Shown here in pieces: positions 33,852-43,250 of a DNA stretch of 64,000 nucleotides. The first letter of the stretch is position 1; every line of letters begins with the position of its first letter. The stretch comes from DATDAH01 sp963845425 (GTDB lineage Bacteria > Actinomycetota > Acidimicrobiia > Acidimicrobiales > DATDAH01): the NCBI GenBank assembly GCA_963845425.1, contig CAWJSC010000010.1, forward strand, positions 372,001 to 436,000. The letters run 5' to 3'. The position numbers and the translations under genes are program-made. The notes beneath the pieces are model-generated. The model searched no databases. It had not been told where the DNA came from and worked only from the letters and a program-made list of their open reading frames with translations.

Positions 33852-34571
33852 ATGACCGAGGGCAGGCTGACCGATGAGGACTCGCGGCGCTCGGCGACCG
33901 TCGGCGAGATCATCTCGGGGTTCGCCGGACCGCGCCGTACCGGCCTCCTGCGCTTCAACGGCGCCGCCCCGCGCATCGTGGCCTTCCACCAGGGCGACAT
34001 CTACCTCGCGACCAGTGCCTCCGGCCCATCGATCCACCAGATCGTGGTCGGGTCGGGAGCCGCCCCTGAGGAGGCCTGGCTGGATGCCGCCGGGGCCGCC
34101 GCCGGCATCGCCAACACCCTCGATGACGACGAACGGGTGGACAGCGACCGGCTGCGGGCGGTCCTCCTGGAGCACGTGGTGGCCACCCTGGCCGAGCTGC
34201 TCTCCCCGGGGGCCGACCGCTACGAGTTCCTGGCCGACCAGACCCACCAGCTCGGTGCCCGGTTCTGCTTCCCGGCCGACGAGGTCCTCGCCGACGCGGG
34301 CCGTCGCCTCGACACCTGGCGCTCGATCAGCGCCTCCCTGCCCTCCACCGGCACCCAGGTCCGGCGGTCCCCGACCCTGCCCGCCAAGGCGGTGTCGGCC
34401 TCCTTGTCCGCCGTCGAGTGGCAGGTCCTGTCGGCCATGCCCGGGACCGGGTCGGTCGCCGAGGTCATCAACGCCGCCGGCCTCAGTGCCTTCACGGTGT
34501 TCGACGTGCTCCACCGCCTCGTGCGCCGGGGCCTCGTCCAGGCTGTGGCCGAGGACGCCGCCGCCCGATGA
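33852..34571 (+). CDS. DUF4388/PATAN-like protein, divergent from the conservon
   Basis: The 239-residue protein shows ATVGEIISGFAGPRRTGLLRF and RIVAFHQGDIYLATSA, the start of a DUF4388 (PATAN) domain. The C-terminal part (VEWQVLSAMPGTGSVAEVIN, then TVFDVLHRLVRRGLVQ) is a winged helix. DUF4388 proteins work with two-component and small-GTPase signalling. Its placement back to back with the conservon promoter suggests that it belongs to the same pathway. It overlaps capA by 4 bp. Confidence 0.75.
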   Translation: MTEGRLTDEDSRRSATVGEIISGFAGPRRTGLLRFNGAAPRIVAFHQGDIYLATSASGPSIHQIVVGSGAAPEEAWLDAAGAAAGIANTLDDDERVDSDRLRAVLLEHVVATLAELLSPGADRYEFLADQTHQLGARFCFPADEVLADAGRRLDTWRSISASLPSTGTQVRRSPTLPAKAVSASLSAVEWQVLSAMPGTGSVAEVINAAGLSAFTVFDVLHRLVRRGLVQAVAEDAAAR

Positions 34572-35728
34572 CGGCGGGGCGCCTCGGGTCGGTGGTGCTG
34601 CTGCTCGCCCTGGTGGCCTGTGACCGCGCCGCCGTTCGATCCGAGGGCCAGGCGGTGGCCCGAGCGGTGACCGACCGGCCGCCGGCGGCCGACGGCCCCG
34701 GTGTGCCCCGGGCGGGGGCGGCCCCCGTGGCCCGGCCCGGCGAAGGCTCCGGACGGACCGTCACCTTCGCGTTCGGCGGAGATGTGAACTTCGAGGGCAC
34801 GCCGGGGACGCTGCTGGCCGAGGATCCTGCGGCCCTCCTGGCCGGCGTGGCCGAGCCGCTCGCCGCCGACGTGACGATGGTCAACCTGGAGACCGCGGTC
34901 ACCGAGAGCGGCGCCGAGGTGCCCAAGGCGTTCAACTTCCGCGCGCCGGCCGCCGCCTTCGGGGCGTTGCGGGCCGCGGGGGTCGACGTGGTCACCCTGG
35001 CCAACAACCACGGGATGGACTACGGCGAGGAGGGCCTGCGGGACACCCTCGCCGCGGCCGAGGACCCCGCAACGGGCCTGCCGCTGGTGGGTGCCGGCCA
35101 CGACGTCACCGAGGCGTACGAGCCCTTTCGGGTGACCCTGCGGGGCCAGCGCATCTCGGTCTTCGGCGCCTCCCGGGTCACCGACGGGCCCCTCGTCGCG
35201 CCGTGGACGGCCACGGCGGATCGCCCCGGACTCGCCGTCGCCGAGGACCCGACACGGCTGATCGAGGCGGTGGCGACCGAGCGCCCCCACACCGACACGC
35301 TGGTGGTGTACCTGCACTGGGGACGGGAGCGGGAGAACTGCCCGATCGCCGACCAGCCCGAGGTGGCCGACGCCCTCATCGCCGCCGGCGCCGACGTGGT
35401 CGTCGGCAGCCACGCCCACGTCCCCCTCGCGGGCGGCCTGAGGGACGGGACCTACATCCACTACGGCCTGGGCAACTTCGTGTTCGGGAGTGCCGGGGGC
35501 CGATCGGCTGAGTCCGGCGTCCTCCGCCTGACCATGACCGGGCGCCGGGTGGACGCCGCCGAATGGGTGCCTGTCCGCCTCCACTCGGGCGTCCCCGAGG
35601 TGCTCGACGGCCCGGACGCAGCGGAGGCGAAGGCGGCCTGGACGGACTTGCGGGACTGCGCCGACGTCGAGGCGGGGACGGAGCGGGACGCCGAGGCGAC
35701 CGACGACGGGAGTGACGCCCATGGCTGA
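34568..35728 (+). CDS. CapA-family (PGA_cap) calcineurin-like lipoprotein
   Basis: The 386-residue protein starts at an ATG overlapping the previous stop (ATGA). A signal sequence with lipobox LALVAC and a Pro/Gly linker is followed by the CapA domain: TFAFGGDVNFEGT, MVNLETAVT, LANNHGMDYGEEGL, VVYLHWGRERE, VVGSHAHVP and IHYGLGNFVFG. All metal-binding positions of this calcineurin-like family are present. These proteins were first linked to poly-gamma-glutamate capsule but are widespread. Its own substrate is unknown. It is followed by an M18 aminopeptidase with an 8-bp overlap. Confidence 0.85.
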   Translation: MTAGRLGSVVLLLALVACDRAAVRSEGQAVARAVTDRPPAADGPGVPRAGAAPVARPGEGSGRTVTFAFGGDVNFEGTPGTLLAEDPAALLAGVAEPLAADVTMVNLETAVTESGAEVPKAFNFRAPAAAFGALRAAGVDVVTLANNHGMDYGEEGLRDTLAAAEDPATGLPLVGAGHDVTEAYEPFRVTLRGQRISVFGASRVTDGPLVAPWTATADRPGLAVAEDPTRLIEAVATERPHTDTLVVYLHWGRERENCPIADQPEVADALIAAGADVVVGSHAHVPLAGGLRDGTYIHYGLGNFVFGSAGGRSAESGVLRLTMTGRRVDAAEWVPVRLHSGVPEVLDGPDAAEAKAAWTDLRDCADVEAGTERDAEATDDGSDAHG

Positions 35729-37022
35729 CCACGACGGCCGGGCGACGGCCGCGGCGCTCCTGGACCACCTGGACGACTCCCCCTCGCCGTACCACGCCAC
35801 AGCCGCCGCGGCCCGACGCCTGGTCGCGGCCGGGTTCACCGAGGTCGAGGAGACCGCGAACTGGACGGCGGGGCTGGCCGACCGCTGGTTCGTGCGCCGC
35901 GGCGGTGCCCTGGTCGCCGCCGTGTGGCCGGCCGGCCTGGCCCCGGCCACGCCCCTGCGCATCGTCGGGGCCCACACCGACAGCCCGAACCTCCGGCTCA
36001 AGCCCCGACCGACGTCGATCGCCGCGGGATGGCAGCGACTGGCCGTGGAGGTCTACGGCGGCCCGCTGCTCAACAGCTGGCTCGACCGCGACCTCGGTCT
36101 CGCCGGTCGGGTCTCGGTACGACGCCCCGACGGGCCCGCCGTCGAACTGGTGCACCTGGACGGCCCCGTCGCCCGGATACCCCAGCTGGCCATCCACCTC
36201 GACCGGGAGGTCAACCAGGCCGGCCTCGTGCTCAACCCGCAGCAGCACCTCCTCCCCCTCTGGGCCCCCGACGGCGCCCCCGACGTCCTCGAGGCCGTGG
36301 GCGCGGCCGTCGGCGCCGACGTCGAGGACCTGTTGGCCTGGGACCTGATGCTCCACGACGCCCAGCCCGCCGCGCTCAACGGCCCCGACGGGGAGCTGTT
36401 GGTCGGTGGTCGCCTCGACAACCTCGTGAGCTGCTTCGTGGCCGTGGAGGCCTTGGCCGCGGCCGCCGACGACCCCGTCGACGGCACGACCGTCCCGGTC
36501 GTCTGCCTGTACGACCACGAGGAGGTGGGTTCGGTCTCGCGCACCGGCGCCGACGGCGACCTCCTCCCCCGTCTGCTCGCGCGGGCGCACACGGCGCGCG
36601 GCGGCTCGAGCGACGCCCTGGCCCGGTCCCTGGCGGGGTCGGCCTGCGTCTCGGCCGACATGGCCCACGCCACCCACCCCAACCACACCGACCGGCACGA
36701 TCCGGAGCACCCGGTGAGGATCAACGGCGGTCCGGTCGTGAAGGTCAACGCCGCACAGCGCTACGCGACGGACGCCGAGAGCGCCGTACCCTTCCTGACC
36801 GCAGCCGCGGCCGCGGACGTGGCGGTCCAGCACTTCGTGAGTCGCAGCGACCTGCCCTGTGGCTCGACCATCGGGCCGGTCACCGCCGCCCGCCTCGGCA
36901 TCCCCACCGTCGACGTCGGCCTCGCGCAGTTCGCGATGCACTCGGCCCGGGAGACCGCAGGGGCGCGGGACCCCGAGCTGTTCCGGCGGGCGCTGGCGGT
37001 GTTCCTGGTCGGTTCAGGCTGA
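35721..37022 (+). CDS. M18-family aminopeptidase
   Basis: The 433-residue protein shows GAHTDSPNLRLKPRP (metal His and Asp), GGRLDNLVSC (bridging Asp), YDHEEVGSVSRTGA (catalytic Glu pair), DMAHATHPNH and a C-terminal MHSARETAG (His). This is the dinuclear-metal aminopeptidase I / aspartyl aminopeptidase family, and the length is normal. The ATG at 35721 overlaps capA as ATGGCTGA; GTG 35712 is a possible alternative. It is cytoplasmic and cleaves N-terminal residues from peptides. Confidence 0.88.
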   Translation: MADHDGRATAAALLDHLDDSPSPYHATAAAARRLVAAGFTEVEETANWTAGLADRWFVRRGGALVAAVWPAGLAPATPLRIVGAHTDSPNLRLKPRPTSIAAGWQRLAVEVYGGPLLNSWLDRDLGLAGRVSVRRPDGPAVELVHLDGPVARIPQLAIHLDREVNQAGLVLNPQQHLLPLWAPDGAPDVLEAVGAAVGADVEDLLAWDLMLHDAQPAALNGPDGELLVGGRLDNLVSCFVAVEALAAAADDPVDGTTVPVVCLYDHEEVGSVSRTGADGDLLPRLLARAHTARGGSSDALARSLAGSACVSADMAHATHPNHTDRHDPEHPVRINGGPVVKVNAAQRYATDAESAVPFLTAAAAADVAVQHFVSRSDLPCGSTIGPVTAARLGIPTVDVGLAQFAMHSARETAGARDPELFRRALAVFLVGSG

Positions 37023-37060
37023 CGGCGACGAGCGTCACCCCGGCGCGCGAAGCTGCCCGC

Positions 37061-38938
37061 ATGGCCCATCCTTTGGATCCGCTCTCCGCGGAGGAGATCG
37101 GTCGCGTGGGCGCGGCCGTGCGCGCCCACGTCCCCGACACCGAGGTGCTGTTCTCGTCCATCACCCTCGCCGAGCCGCCGAAGGAGGCCCTGGATGCCCA
37201 TCGGCAGGGAACCCCGCTCGTCAGAGCGGCCCGCGCCGTGGTGCTCGACGGCCCGCACGGGGTGATCGAGGCCCTCGTCAGCACTGAGGCGGCCGAGGTC
37301 CTGGCCTGGACACCGGTGCCCGACGTGCGACCACCGCTGCTCTTCACCGAGGCCTTCAACGCCATGGAGGCCGTGCGGGCCGACGGTCGGTGGCGGGCGG
37401 CTCTGGCCCGGCGCGGTATCGACGACGTGTCCGGCATCCAGATCGACCCGTGGCCCCCCGGGGCGTACGAGGACTTCGCCGACCGCAACACCCGCCTGAC
37501 CCGCTGCCTGGCCTACTACCGGGAGGACCCGGCCGACAACGGGTACGCCCGCCCGATCGAGGGGGTCGTGGCCGTCGTCGACCTGGCCACCGCCGACGTG
37601 CTGGAGGTCGAGGACCACGGCGTGGTCGCGCTCCCCGAGGACCCCGGCCGCTACGACGCCGAGCACGTCGGACCGCTGCGGGACGACCTGAAGCCGCTGG
37701 AGATCCACCAGCCCGAGGGCGTGAGCTTCACGGTGGAGGGCAACCACCTCGCCTGGCAGCGCTGGGACCTGCGGGTGGGCCTGGACCCCGTCGAAGGCCT
37801 GGTCCTGTACGACGTCGGCTACCGCGACGGCGACCGGCGGCGGCCGATCCTGCACCGGGCCTCCCTGTCGGAGATGGTGGTGCCCTACGGGTCCACCGAC
37901 CCGACCCACCGGTGGAAGAACGCGTTCGACGCCGGCGAATGGGGTCTCGGTCGCTTCGTCAACTCCCTGAAGCTGGGCTGTGACTGCCTCGGCGAGATCA
38001 CCTACCTCGACGCCGTGATGGCCGACGAGCAGGGCCACCCCACCGTGGTGGAGCAGGCCATCTGCATCCACGAAGAGGACGACGGGATCGCCTGGAAGCA
38101 CCACGACCTCAACACCGGCAACGTCGAGGTCCGGCGCTCACGGCGCTTCGTCGTGTCCTCCATCTTCACGGTGGGCAACTACGAATACTGCTTCTACTGG
38201 CGGTTCTACCTCGACGGCTCGATCGAGCTGGAGGTCCGGCTGACCGGGATCGTGCAGCCCTGTGCCTTCGAGGGCGAGCCCCCCGCCAACATGGGCGTGG
38301 TGGCCCCCGGCGTCGCCGCGGCCCACCACCAGCACCTGTTCTGCCTCCGCCTCGATCTCGACGTGGACGGCGGCCCCAACTCGGTCTACGAGGTCGATGT
38401 CGTGCCCTCCGGCGGCGGCGAGGACGATGCGTGGGCCAACGGCATCGAGGCCCGGGCGACACTGCTGGCGTCCGAGGCGGTGGCCCAGCGCGAGGTCGAC
38501 CCGGCCCGCAGCCGCATCTGGAAGGTGGTCAACCCGGGCTCGCGCAACGGCCTCGGCCAGCCCGTGGCCTACAAGCTGCTGCCCTCGGCCACGCCCACCC
38601 TGCTGGCCGGGCCCGGTTCGGTGGTCCGGGACCGGGCGGCGTTCGCCACCCACAACCTCTGGGTGACGCCCTATGCCGCCGACGAACTGCGGCCCGCGGG
38701 GCCCTATCCGAACCAGCACCCGGGCGGGGCCGGCCTGCCCGAGTGGACCGCGGCCGACCGATCCCTCGTCGACACCGACGTCGTGCTGTGGCACACCTTC
38801 GGGGTCACCCACGTGGTCCGCCCCGAGGACTGGCCGGTCATGCCGGTGGAACGGACCGGATTCTGGCTGATCCCCGTCGGCTTCTTCGACCGCAACCCCG
38901 CCCTCGACATCCCCCCTGCGCCCCACTGCGGGACCTGA
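37061..38938 (+). CDS. Copper-containing primary-amine oxidase
   Basis: The 625-residue protein has the topaquinone-forming motif TVGNYEYCFYW (Asn-Tyr-Glu-Tyr, first Tyr becomes the cofactor) near residue 370. The catalytic base region is NAFDAGEWGLGRF, and copper ligands are in AAHHQHLFCLRL and WHTFGVTHVVRPEDWPVMP. No signal peptide is visible, so it is probably cytoplasmic, as in Arthrobacter-type enzymes. It oxidises primary amines to aldehydes with release of ammonia and hydrogen peroxide. The aminotransferase and hydrolases downstream suggest amine or amide catabolism. Confidence 0.93.
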   Translation: MAHPLDPLSAEEIGRVGAAVRAHVPDTEVLFSSITLAEPPKEALDAHRQGTPLVRAARAVVLDGPHGVIEALVSTEAAEVLAWTPVPDVRPPLLFTEAFNAMEAVRADGRWRAALARRGIDDVSGIQIDPWPPGAYEDFADRNTRLTRCLAYYREDPADNGYARPIEGVVAVVDLATADVLEVEDHGVVALPEDPGRYDAEHVGPLRDDLKPLEIHQPEGVSFTVEGNHLAWQRWDLRVGLDPVEGLVLYDVGYRDGDRRRPILHRASLSEMVVPYGSTDPTHRWKNAFDAGEWGLGRFVNSLKLGCDCLGEITYLDAVMADEQGHPTVVEQAICIHEEDDGIAWKHHDLNTGNVEVRRSRRFVVSSIFTVGNYEYCFYWRFYLDGSIELEVRLTGIVQPCAFEGEPPANMGVVAPGVAAAHHQHLFCLRLDLDVDGGPNSVYEVDVVPSGGGEDDAWANGIEARATLLASEAVAQREVDPARSRIWKVVNPGSRNGLGQPVAYKLLPSATPTLLAGPGSVVRDRAAFATHNLWVTPYAADELRPAGPYPNQHPGGAGLPEWTAADRSLVDTDVVLWHTFGVTHVVRPEDWPVMPVERTGFWLIPVGFFDRNPALDIPPAPHCGT

Positions 38939-38951
38939 GGTCCCGCCGTCC

Positions 38952-39350
38952 TCAGCTGATCTCGTCCGGGCCGACCGGGCGCATGGCGAGGTCCAGCGCG
39001 GTCCACAGGGTCCGGGAGACGGGGTGGAAGACCACGGGCATCAGTGCGGCGACGGCGACGCTCACGATCAGCAGGGCCGACGGCGGTGTGTCCGGGTAGC
39101 TGGCGGCGAAGCCGCCGACGATGACCCCGAGCAGGACGAGGAGGGCCAGGACCGTGTTCATCGCGATCGCCCCGATCCAGTGGCCTTCGATGCGTTCGAA
39201 GTGCAGGTCACAGCGGGGGCAGTCCTCCACCATCACCAGCCAGTGCCGGAAGAGGTGGCCCGAACCACACAGCGGGCACCGTCGTCGGGCACCCCGCAGG
39301 AGGAGGCGCCGCGTCGTCGGCGGGTTCACGGCGTAGGGAGCGAGCACCAC
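38952..39350 (-). CDS. DUF983 zinc-ribbon membrane protein
   Basis: The 132-residue protein has an N-terminal four-Cys ribbon (RCPLCGSGHLF, then EDCPRCDLHFERIEGHWIGA), followed by two helices (TVLALLVLLGVIVGGF and LLIVSVAVAALMPVVFH). This is the DUF983 pattern. It converges with the amine oxidase gene 13 bp away and diverges from the C69 gene. Function is unknown. Confidence 0.85.
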   Translation of the reverse strand: MVLAPYAVNPPTTRRLLLRGARRRCPLCGSGHLFRHWLVMVEDCPRCDLHFERIEGHWIGAIAMNTVLALLVLLGVIVGGFAASYPDTPPSALLIVSVAVAALMPVVFHPVSRTLWTALDLAMRPVGPDEIS

Positions 39351-39372
39351 CGGGCGGAACGTACCCGGCCGC

Positions 39373-39378
39373 TACGTT
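39373..39378 (+). promoter_or_regulatory. -10 hexamer TACGTT upstream of C69 dipeptidase
   Basis: TACGTT lies 8 nt before the ATG at 39387, leaving almost no leader. Confidence 0.4.
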
Positions 39379-39386
39379 GCCGAGGC

Positions 39387-40592
39387 ATGTGTGACACCGT
39401 CGTGGTCGTCGGCGAGGACGGCGTCCTGTTCGCCAAGAACAGTGACCGGGACGCCAACGAGGGCCAGGGTCTCGAGTGGCACCCGGCCGCGAGCCACAGC
39501 GACGGCGCGACCCTGGCCTGCACCGGGATCGAGATCCCCCAGGCGGCCCACACCCACGCGGTCCTGCTCAGCCGCCCGTTCTGGATGTGGGGCGCCGAGA
39601 TGGGGGCCAACGAGCACGGTGTCGTCATCGGCAACGAAGCCGTGTTCACCCGGGAGGGCGAGGCCGACACCGGTCTGCTGGGCATGGACCTGCTGCGACT
39701 GGGCCTCGAGCGGGCCGAGTCCGCCGAGGCGGCCGTATCGGTGATGGTGGACCTTCTCGAGCGCCACGGCCAGGGCGGGGGCTGCGGCCACGAGGACCGC
39801 AGCTTCACGTACCACAACAGCTTCCTGGTGGCCGACCGGTCCCGCGCCGTGGTCCTGGAGACCGCCGGGAGCCTCTGGGCCACCGAGGAGGTGGACACCG
39901 GGGCCCGCAGCATCTCCAACGGGCTGACCATCCCCGGCTTCGCCGAGGCCCACAGCGACACGCTGCGGACACGGGTGTCGGCGTGCCGGCACCGCCGGGC
40001 CATCACCCAGGGCCGGGCCGAGCACGTCACCACGCCCGAGGAGCTGATGACCCTGCTGCGGGACCACGGTCCGGGCCGCTCCGGGCCTCGTTACGCCTGG
40101 CTGAACGGCGCCATGGCCGCGCCCTGCATGCACGGTGGGGGCGTGGTCACCAGTTCCCAGACGACGGGGAGCTGGGTGGCGGACCTCCGGGGCGGGGCGG
40201 ACCGGCACTGGGTCACGGCGACGGCCGCCCCCTGCACCGGCCTGTTCAAGCCCGTCACCGTCGACCAGCCCCTGGACCTCGGCCCGTTCCCCACCGACAC
40301 CGATGACGGCAGCCTCTGGTGGCGCCACGAGCATCTGCACCGCCGGGCGACGGCCAATCCCGAAGTGCTCTACCCCCGCTTCACCCCCGAACGGGACCGG
40401 ACGGAGTTGGCCTGGTTGGCCGATCCCCCCGCCGGGGCGGAGGCCTTCGCCACCGCCGACGAGCTGCTGGACCGGTGGATCCGCCTGGTGACCTTCGACC
40501 CGGCCCCGGACGTCCGCCCCCGCTGGTCCCGCCGGTACTGGGCCAAGCGCAACCAGCGGGCCGGGCTCGGAGACCTCGGTACCGCCGCGTGA
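39387..40592 (+). CDS. Peptidase C69 / secernin-like Ntn hydrolase
   Basis: The 401-residue protein starts MCDTVVVVGEDG. Cys2 is the N-terminal nucleophile exposed by removal of Met, and FAKNSDRDANEGQ is the family block after it. HNSFLVADRSRAVVLETAG and SISNGLT are typical of C69 dipeptidases and secernins. A leaderless transcript from TACGTT (39373) fits this start. It probably hydrolyses dipeptides or an amide. It converges with the amidase gene 18 bp away. Confidence 0.85.
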   Translation: MCDTVVVVGEDGVLFAKNSDRDANEGQGLEWHPAASHSDGATLACTGIEIPQAAHTHAVLLSRPFWMWGAEMGANEHGVVIGNEAVFTREGEADTGLLGMDLLRLGLERAESAEAAVSVMVDLLERHGQGGGCGHEDRSFTYHNSFLVADRSRAVVLETAGSLWATEEVDTGARSISNGLTIPGFAEAHSDTLRTRVSACRHRRAITQGRAEHVTTPEELMTLLRDHGPGRSGPRYAWLNGAMAAPCMHGGGVVTSSQTTGSWVADLRGGADRHWVTATAAPCTGLFKPVTVDQPLDLGPFPTDTDDGSLWWRHEHLHRRATANPEVLYPRFTPERDRTELAWLADPPAGAEAFATADELLDRWIRLVTFDPAPDVRPRWSRRYWAKRNQRAGLGDLGTAA

Positions 40593-40610
40593 CGATGACC
40601 GATGGGGCGC

Positions 40611-41810
40611 TCACGCCGAACCGGGATGCTTCGCCGGCGGCACGGGTGGACACTCGGCGGCCAGGCTGAGCAGCATCCCGTCGCCGCCGGCGGGGGCGAG
40701 GACGCTGAGGCCCACGGGGGCACCGTCGACGACCAAGGCCGGGATGGTCACCGTCGGCAGACCGGCCAGGCTGCCCACCACCGACAGCGAAGCGGCGACC
40801 CGACGGGCCTCGGCCACCTCCTCGGCTGAGGCGTCGCGCCGGGCGGGCGGCCCCGCGGCCGGACACAACACGAGGTCGCCCGGCGCCAAGACGGCGGCCA
40901 GGTGGGCCCGGAGGCGCTCACGGACCGCCACGGCCCGGGCGTTCTCCTCGGGGGTCACGCGCAGTGCGTGGGCGATCCGCTCCCCCACGCCCCGCCCGAA
41001 GGTCGGGGCGGCCGACTCGATCCAGGGCCGATGGGCGGCGGCGAACTCGGGGCCCTGGACGTCGCGCACCACCAGCGTGAGGTCGGCCAGTCCCTCGCCG
41101 TCGGGCACCAGCGGCACGGCCTGCTCGGCCCCGAACAGGTCGGCGACCGCGAGCAGGGCCCCCCGGACGGGGTCGTCGAGCAGGGCGAAGGCGTCCGCGG
41201 CGATCCGGACCCGACCGGGCGAACCGCCGTCGGCCAGCGGCACCCCGGCCAGCGCTTCGGCACCGTGCCGCAGCAGGTCGGGGTCACGGGCGAGGAGACC
41301 GACCGTGTCCAGGCTGGGCGCCAGAGGGTGCACGCCGTCGAGGGGCACGAGGCCATGGGTGGGCCGCCAGCCGAAGATCCCGCACGAGGACGCCGGGACC
41401 CGGACCGAGCCGAGGGTGTCGGTCCCCAGCCCCAGGTCGGCCAGCCCGCCGGCGACCGCGGCCGCGCTGCCGCTGGAGGATCCGCCGGGGTCACGATCGG
41501 GCGCCGCGGGGTTGACCGGCATGCCGTAGGGGTTGTCCCGACCCGACAGGCTGTAGGCCATCTCCGAGGTGTGGGCCCGCCCCACGAGCGTGGCCCCGGC
41601 GTCGAGCAGGCGCCCCACCGCGGGGGCATGCGCCGGTTCGGGGTCGTGGCTCGCCGCCCAGGCCGGCTGACCCGCGCCGATGACGTGGCCGCGGACCGCG
41701 AACAGGTCCTTGACGACGAAGGTGGCGCCGACCAGCGGGCCGGTGGCGGCGCCCGGGACGGCGGCGAAGTCCTCGTCCAGCAGGGCCCCGAAGGGATCCC
41801 GCCCCGTCAC
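40611..41810 (-). CDS. Amidase-signature family hydrolase
   Basis: The 399-residue protein has the amidase Ser-cisSer-Lys triad: VGATFVVKDLF (Lys), GGSSSGSAAAVAGGLADLGLG (cis-Ser and Ser in the Gly/Ser loop) and DTLGSVRVPASSCGIFGWRPT. The length is slightly short for the family. It hydrolyses a carboxamide to acid plus ammonia. It lies back to back with the gabT-like gene and faces the C69 gene, inside the amine/amide cluster. Confidence 0.88.
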   Translation of the reverse strand: MTGRDPFGALLDEDFAAVPGAATGPLVGATFVVKDLFAVRGHVIGAGQPAWAASHDPEPAHAPAVGRLLDAGATLVGRAHTSEMAYSLSGRDNPYGMPVNPAAPDRDPGGSSSGSAAAVAGGLADLGLGTDTLGSVRVPASSCGIFGWRPTHGLVPLDGVHPLAPSLDTVGLLARDPDLLRHGAEALAGVPLADGGSPGRVRIAADAFALLDDPVRGALLAVADLFGAEQAVPLVPDGEGLADLTLVVRDVQGPEFAAAHRPWIESAAPTFGRGVGERIAHALRVTPEENARAVAVRERLRAHLAAVLAPGDLVLCPAAGPPARRDASAEEVAEARRVAASLSVVGSLAGLPTVTIPALVVDGAPVGLSVLAPAGGDGMLLSLAAECPPVPPAKHPGSA

Positions 41811-41897
41811 GGCCCGACCGCCGGGGCGGGCGTCGAGATCACGGGCGAAAGGTACTGCACCGCTCTAGCCTTGCCCTCTCGACAGAGAGGGGTGGAG

Positions 41898-43250
41898 ATG
41901 GGTGCGATCAAGCTGGTCACCGAGATCCCGGGCCCGCGTAGCCGGGAACTGGTGGCCCGGCGGGAGGCGGCCGTGCCCAACGGAGCGGCCAAGCTCACCC
42001 CGCTCGGGATCGCGGCGGGGCGCGGCTCGGTCGTGGTCGACCTCGACGGCAACGAGCTGCTCGACCTGGCCGGCGGCATCGGCGTCCTCGCCGTCGGGCA
42101 CTGCCCGCCGGGACTGGTGCAGGCCCTCCAGGACCAGGCCGCCGACCTGGTCCACATCTGCAACATCGTGGCCTCCACCGAGTCCTACCTGGACGTCGTC
42201 GAGCGCCTCAACACCATCACCCCGGGGGACTTCCCCAAGAAGACCCTCCTCTGCAACACGGGTGCCGAGGCGGTCGAGGCGGCCGTCGGCATCGCCCGCT
42301 ACGCCACGGGCCGCCAGGGCGTCGTGGTGTTCGAGGGCGCCTACCACGGGCGGTCGAACCTGACCCTGTCGATGACCAGCAAGTTCGGGCTGTTCAAGAA
42401 GGGCTTCGCCCCCTTCGCCCCGGAGATCTACCGCCTCCCCTTCCCCGACCTGTACCGGCGCCCGACCGGCTTCACCGAGGACGAGTGGGTGGCCCACGCC
42501 GTCACCCTGCTCGACCGGGCCATGGTGGCCAACGTGGACCCGTCCCACGTGGCGGCGGTGGTCATCGAGCCGGTACTGGGTGAGGGGGGTTTCCTCCCCG
42601 TGCCAGCACCCTTCCTGCAGCGCCTCCGGGAGCTGTGCGACCAGCACGGCATGCTCCTGATCGCCGACGAGATCCAGGCCGGCTTCGGCCGCACCGGCAA
42701 GCTCTTCGCCATCGAGCACGCCGGTGTCGTCCCCGACCTCGTGACCACCGCCAAATCGCTGGCCGGCGGCATGCCCCTGGCGGCGGTCACGGGCCGGGCC
42801 GAGGTGATGGACGCCCCCCACCCGGGCGGCCTCGGCGGCACCTACTCGGGCAACCCGCTGGCCTGTGTGGCCGCCATCGAGGCCATCGACACCATCCGCG
42901 CCCCGGCCTTCCTGGCCCGGGCCACCGCCGTCGGGGAGCGGATGCGGGGCCACCTCGAGGCCATCCAAGCCGAGCACCCCGACCTCGTCGGTGACGTCCG
43001 CGGCCTCGGGCCGATGCTGGTCATGGAGCTGGTCACCGATGCGGAGTCCAAGACGCCCGATCCCGACGCCACGGTCGCGGTGACCCTCGGGACCCTCGAG
43101 CGGGGGGTCATCACCATCCGGGCCGGGCTCTACTCCAACTGCGTCCGGTTCCTGCCTCCGCTCGACATCGACGACGAGGAGATCGACGAGGCGATGGCCG
43201 TGGTGGCCGACGCCGTCCGGTCGGCGGCCAAGGAACGGGCCCATGGCTGA
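41898..43250 (+). CDS. Class III aminotransferase, GABA-transaminase-like
   Basis: The 450-residue protein shows LLDLAGGIGVLAVGHCPP, NTGAEAVEAAVGIARYATGR, FEGAYHGRSNLTLSMT, LIADEIQAGFGRTGK (Asp contacting PLP) and VTTAKSLAGGMPLAAV (Schiff-base Lys). These are diagnostic of PLP class III enzymes and closest in pattern to GabT. GGTGGAG lies just before the ATG at 41898. It overlaps the C45 gene by 8 bp (ATGGCTGA). It probably moves the amino group of omega-amino acids or diamines to 2-oxoglutarate. Confidence 0.88.
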   Translation: MGAIKLVTEIPGPRSRELVARREAAVPNGAAKLTPLGIAAGRGSVVVDLDGNELLDLAGGIGVLAVGHCPPGLVQALQDQAADLVHICNIVASTESYLDVVERLNTITPGDFPKKTLLCNTGAEAVEAAVGIARYATGRQGVVVFEGAYHGRSNLTLSMTSKFGLFKKGFAPFAPEIYRLPFPDLYRRPTGFTEDEWVAHAVTLLDRAMVANVDPSHVAAVVIEPVLGEGGFLPVPAPFLQRLRELCDQHGMLLIADEIQAGFGRTGKLFAIEHAGVVPDLVTTAKSLAGGMPLAAVTGRAEVMDAPHPGGLGGTYSGNPLACVAAIEAIDTIRAPAFLARATAVGERMRGHLEAIQAEHPDLVGDVRGLGPMLVMELVTDAESKTPDPDATVAVTLGTLERGVITIRAGLYSNCVRFLPPLDIDDEEIDEAMAVVADAVRSAAKERAHG

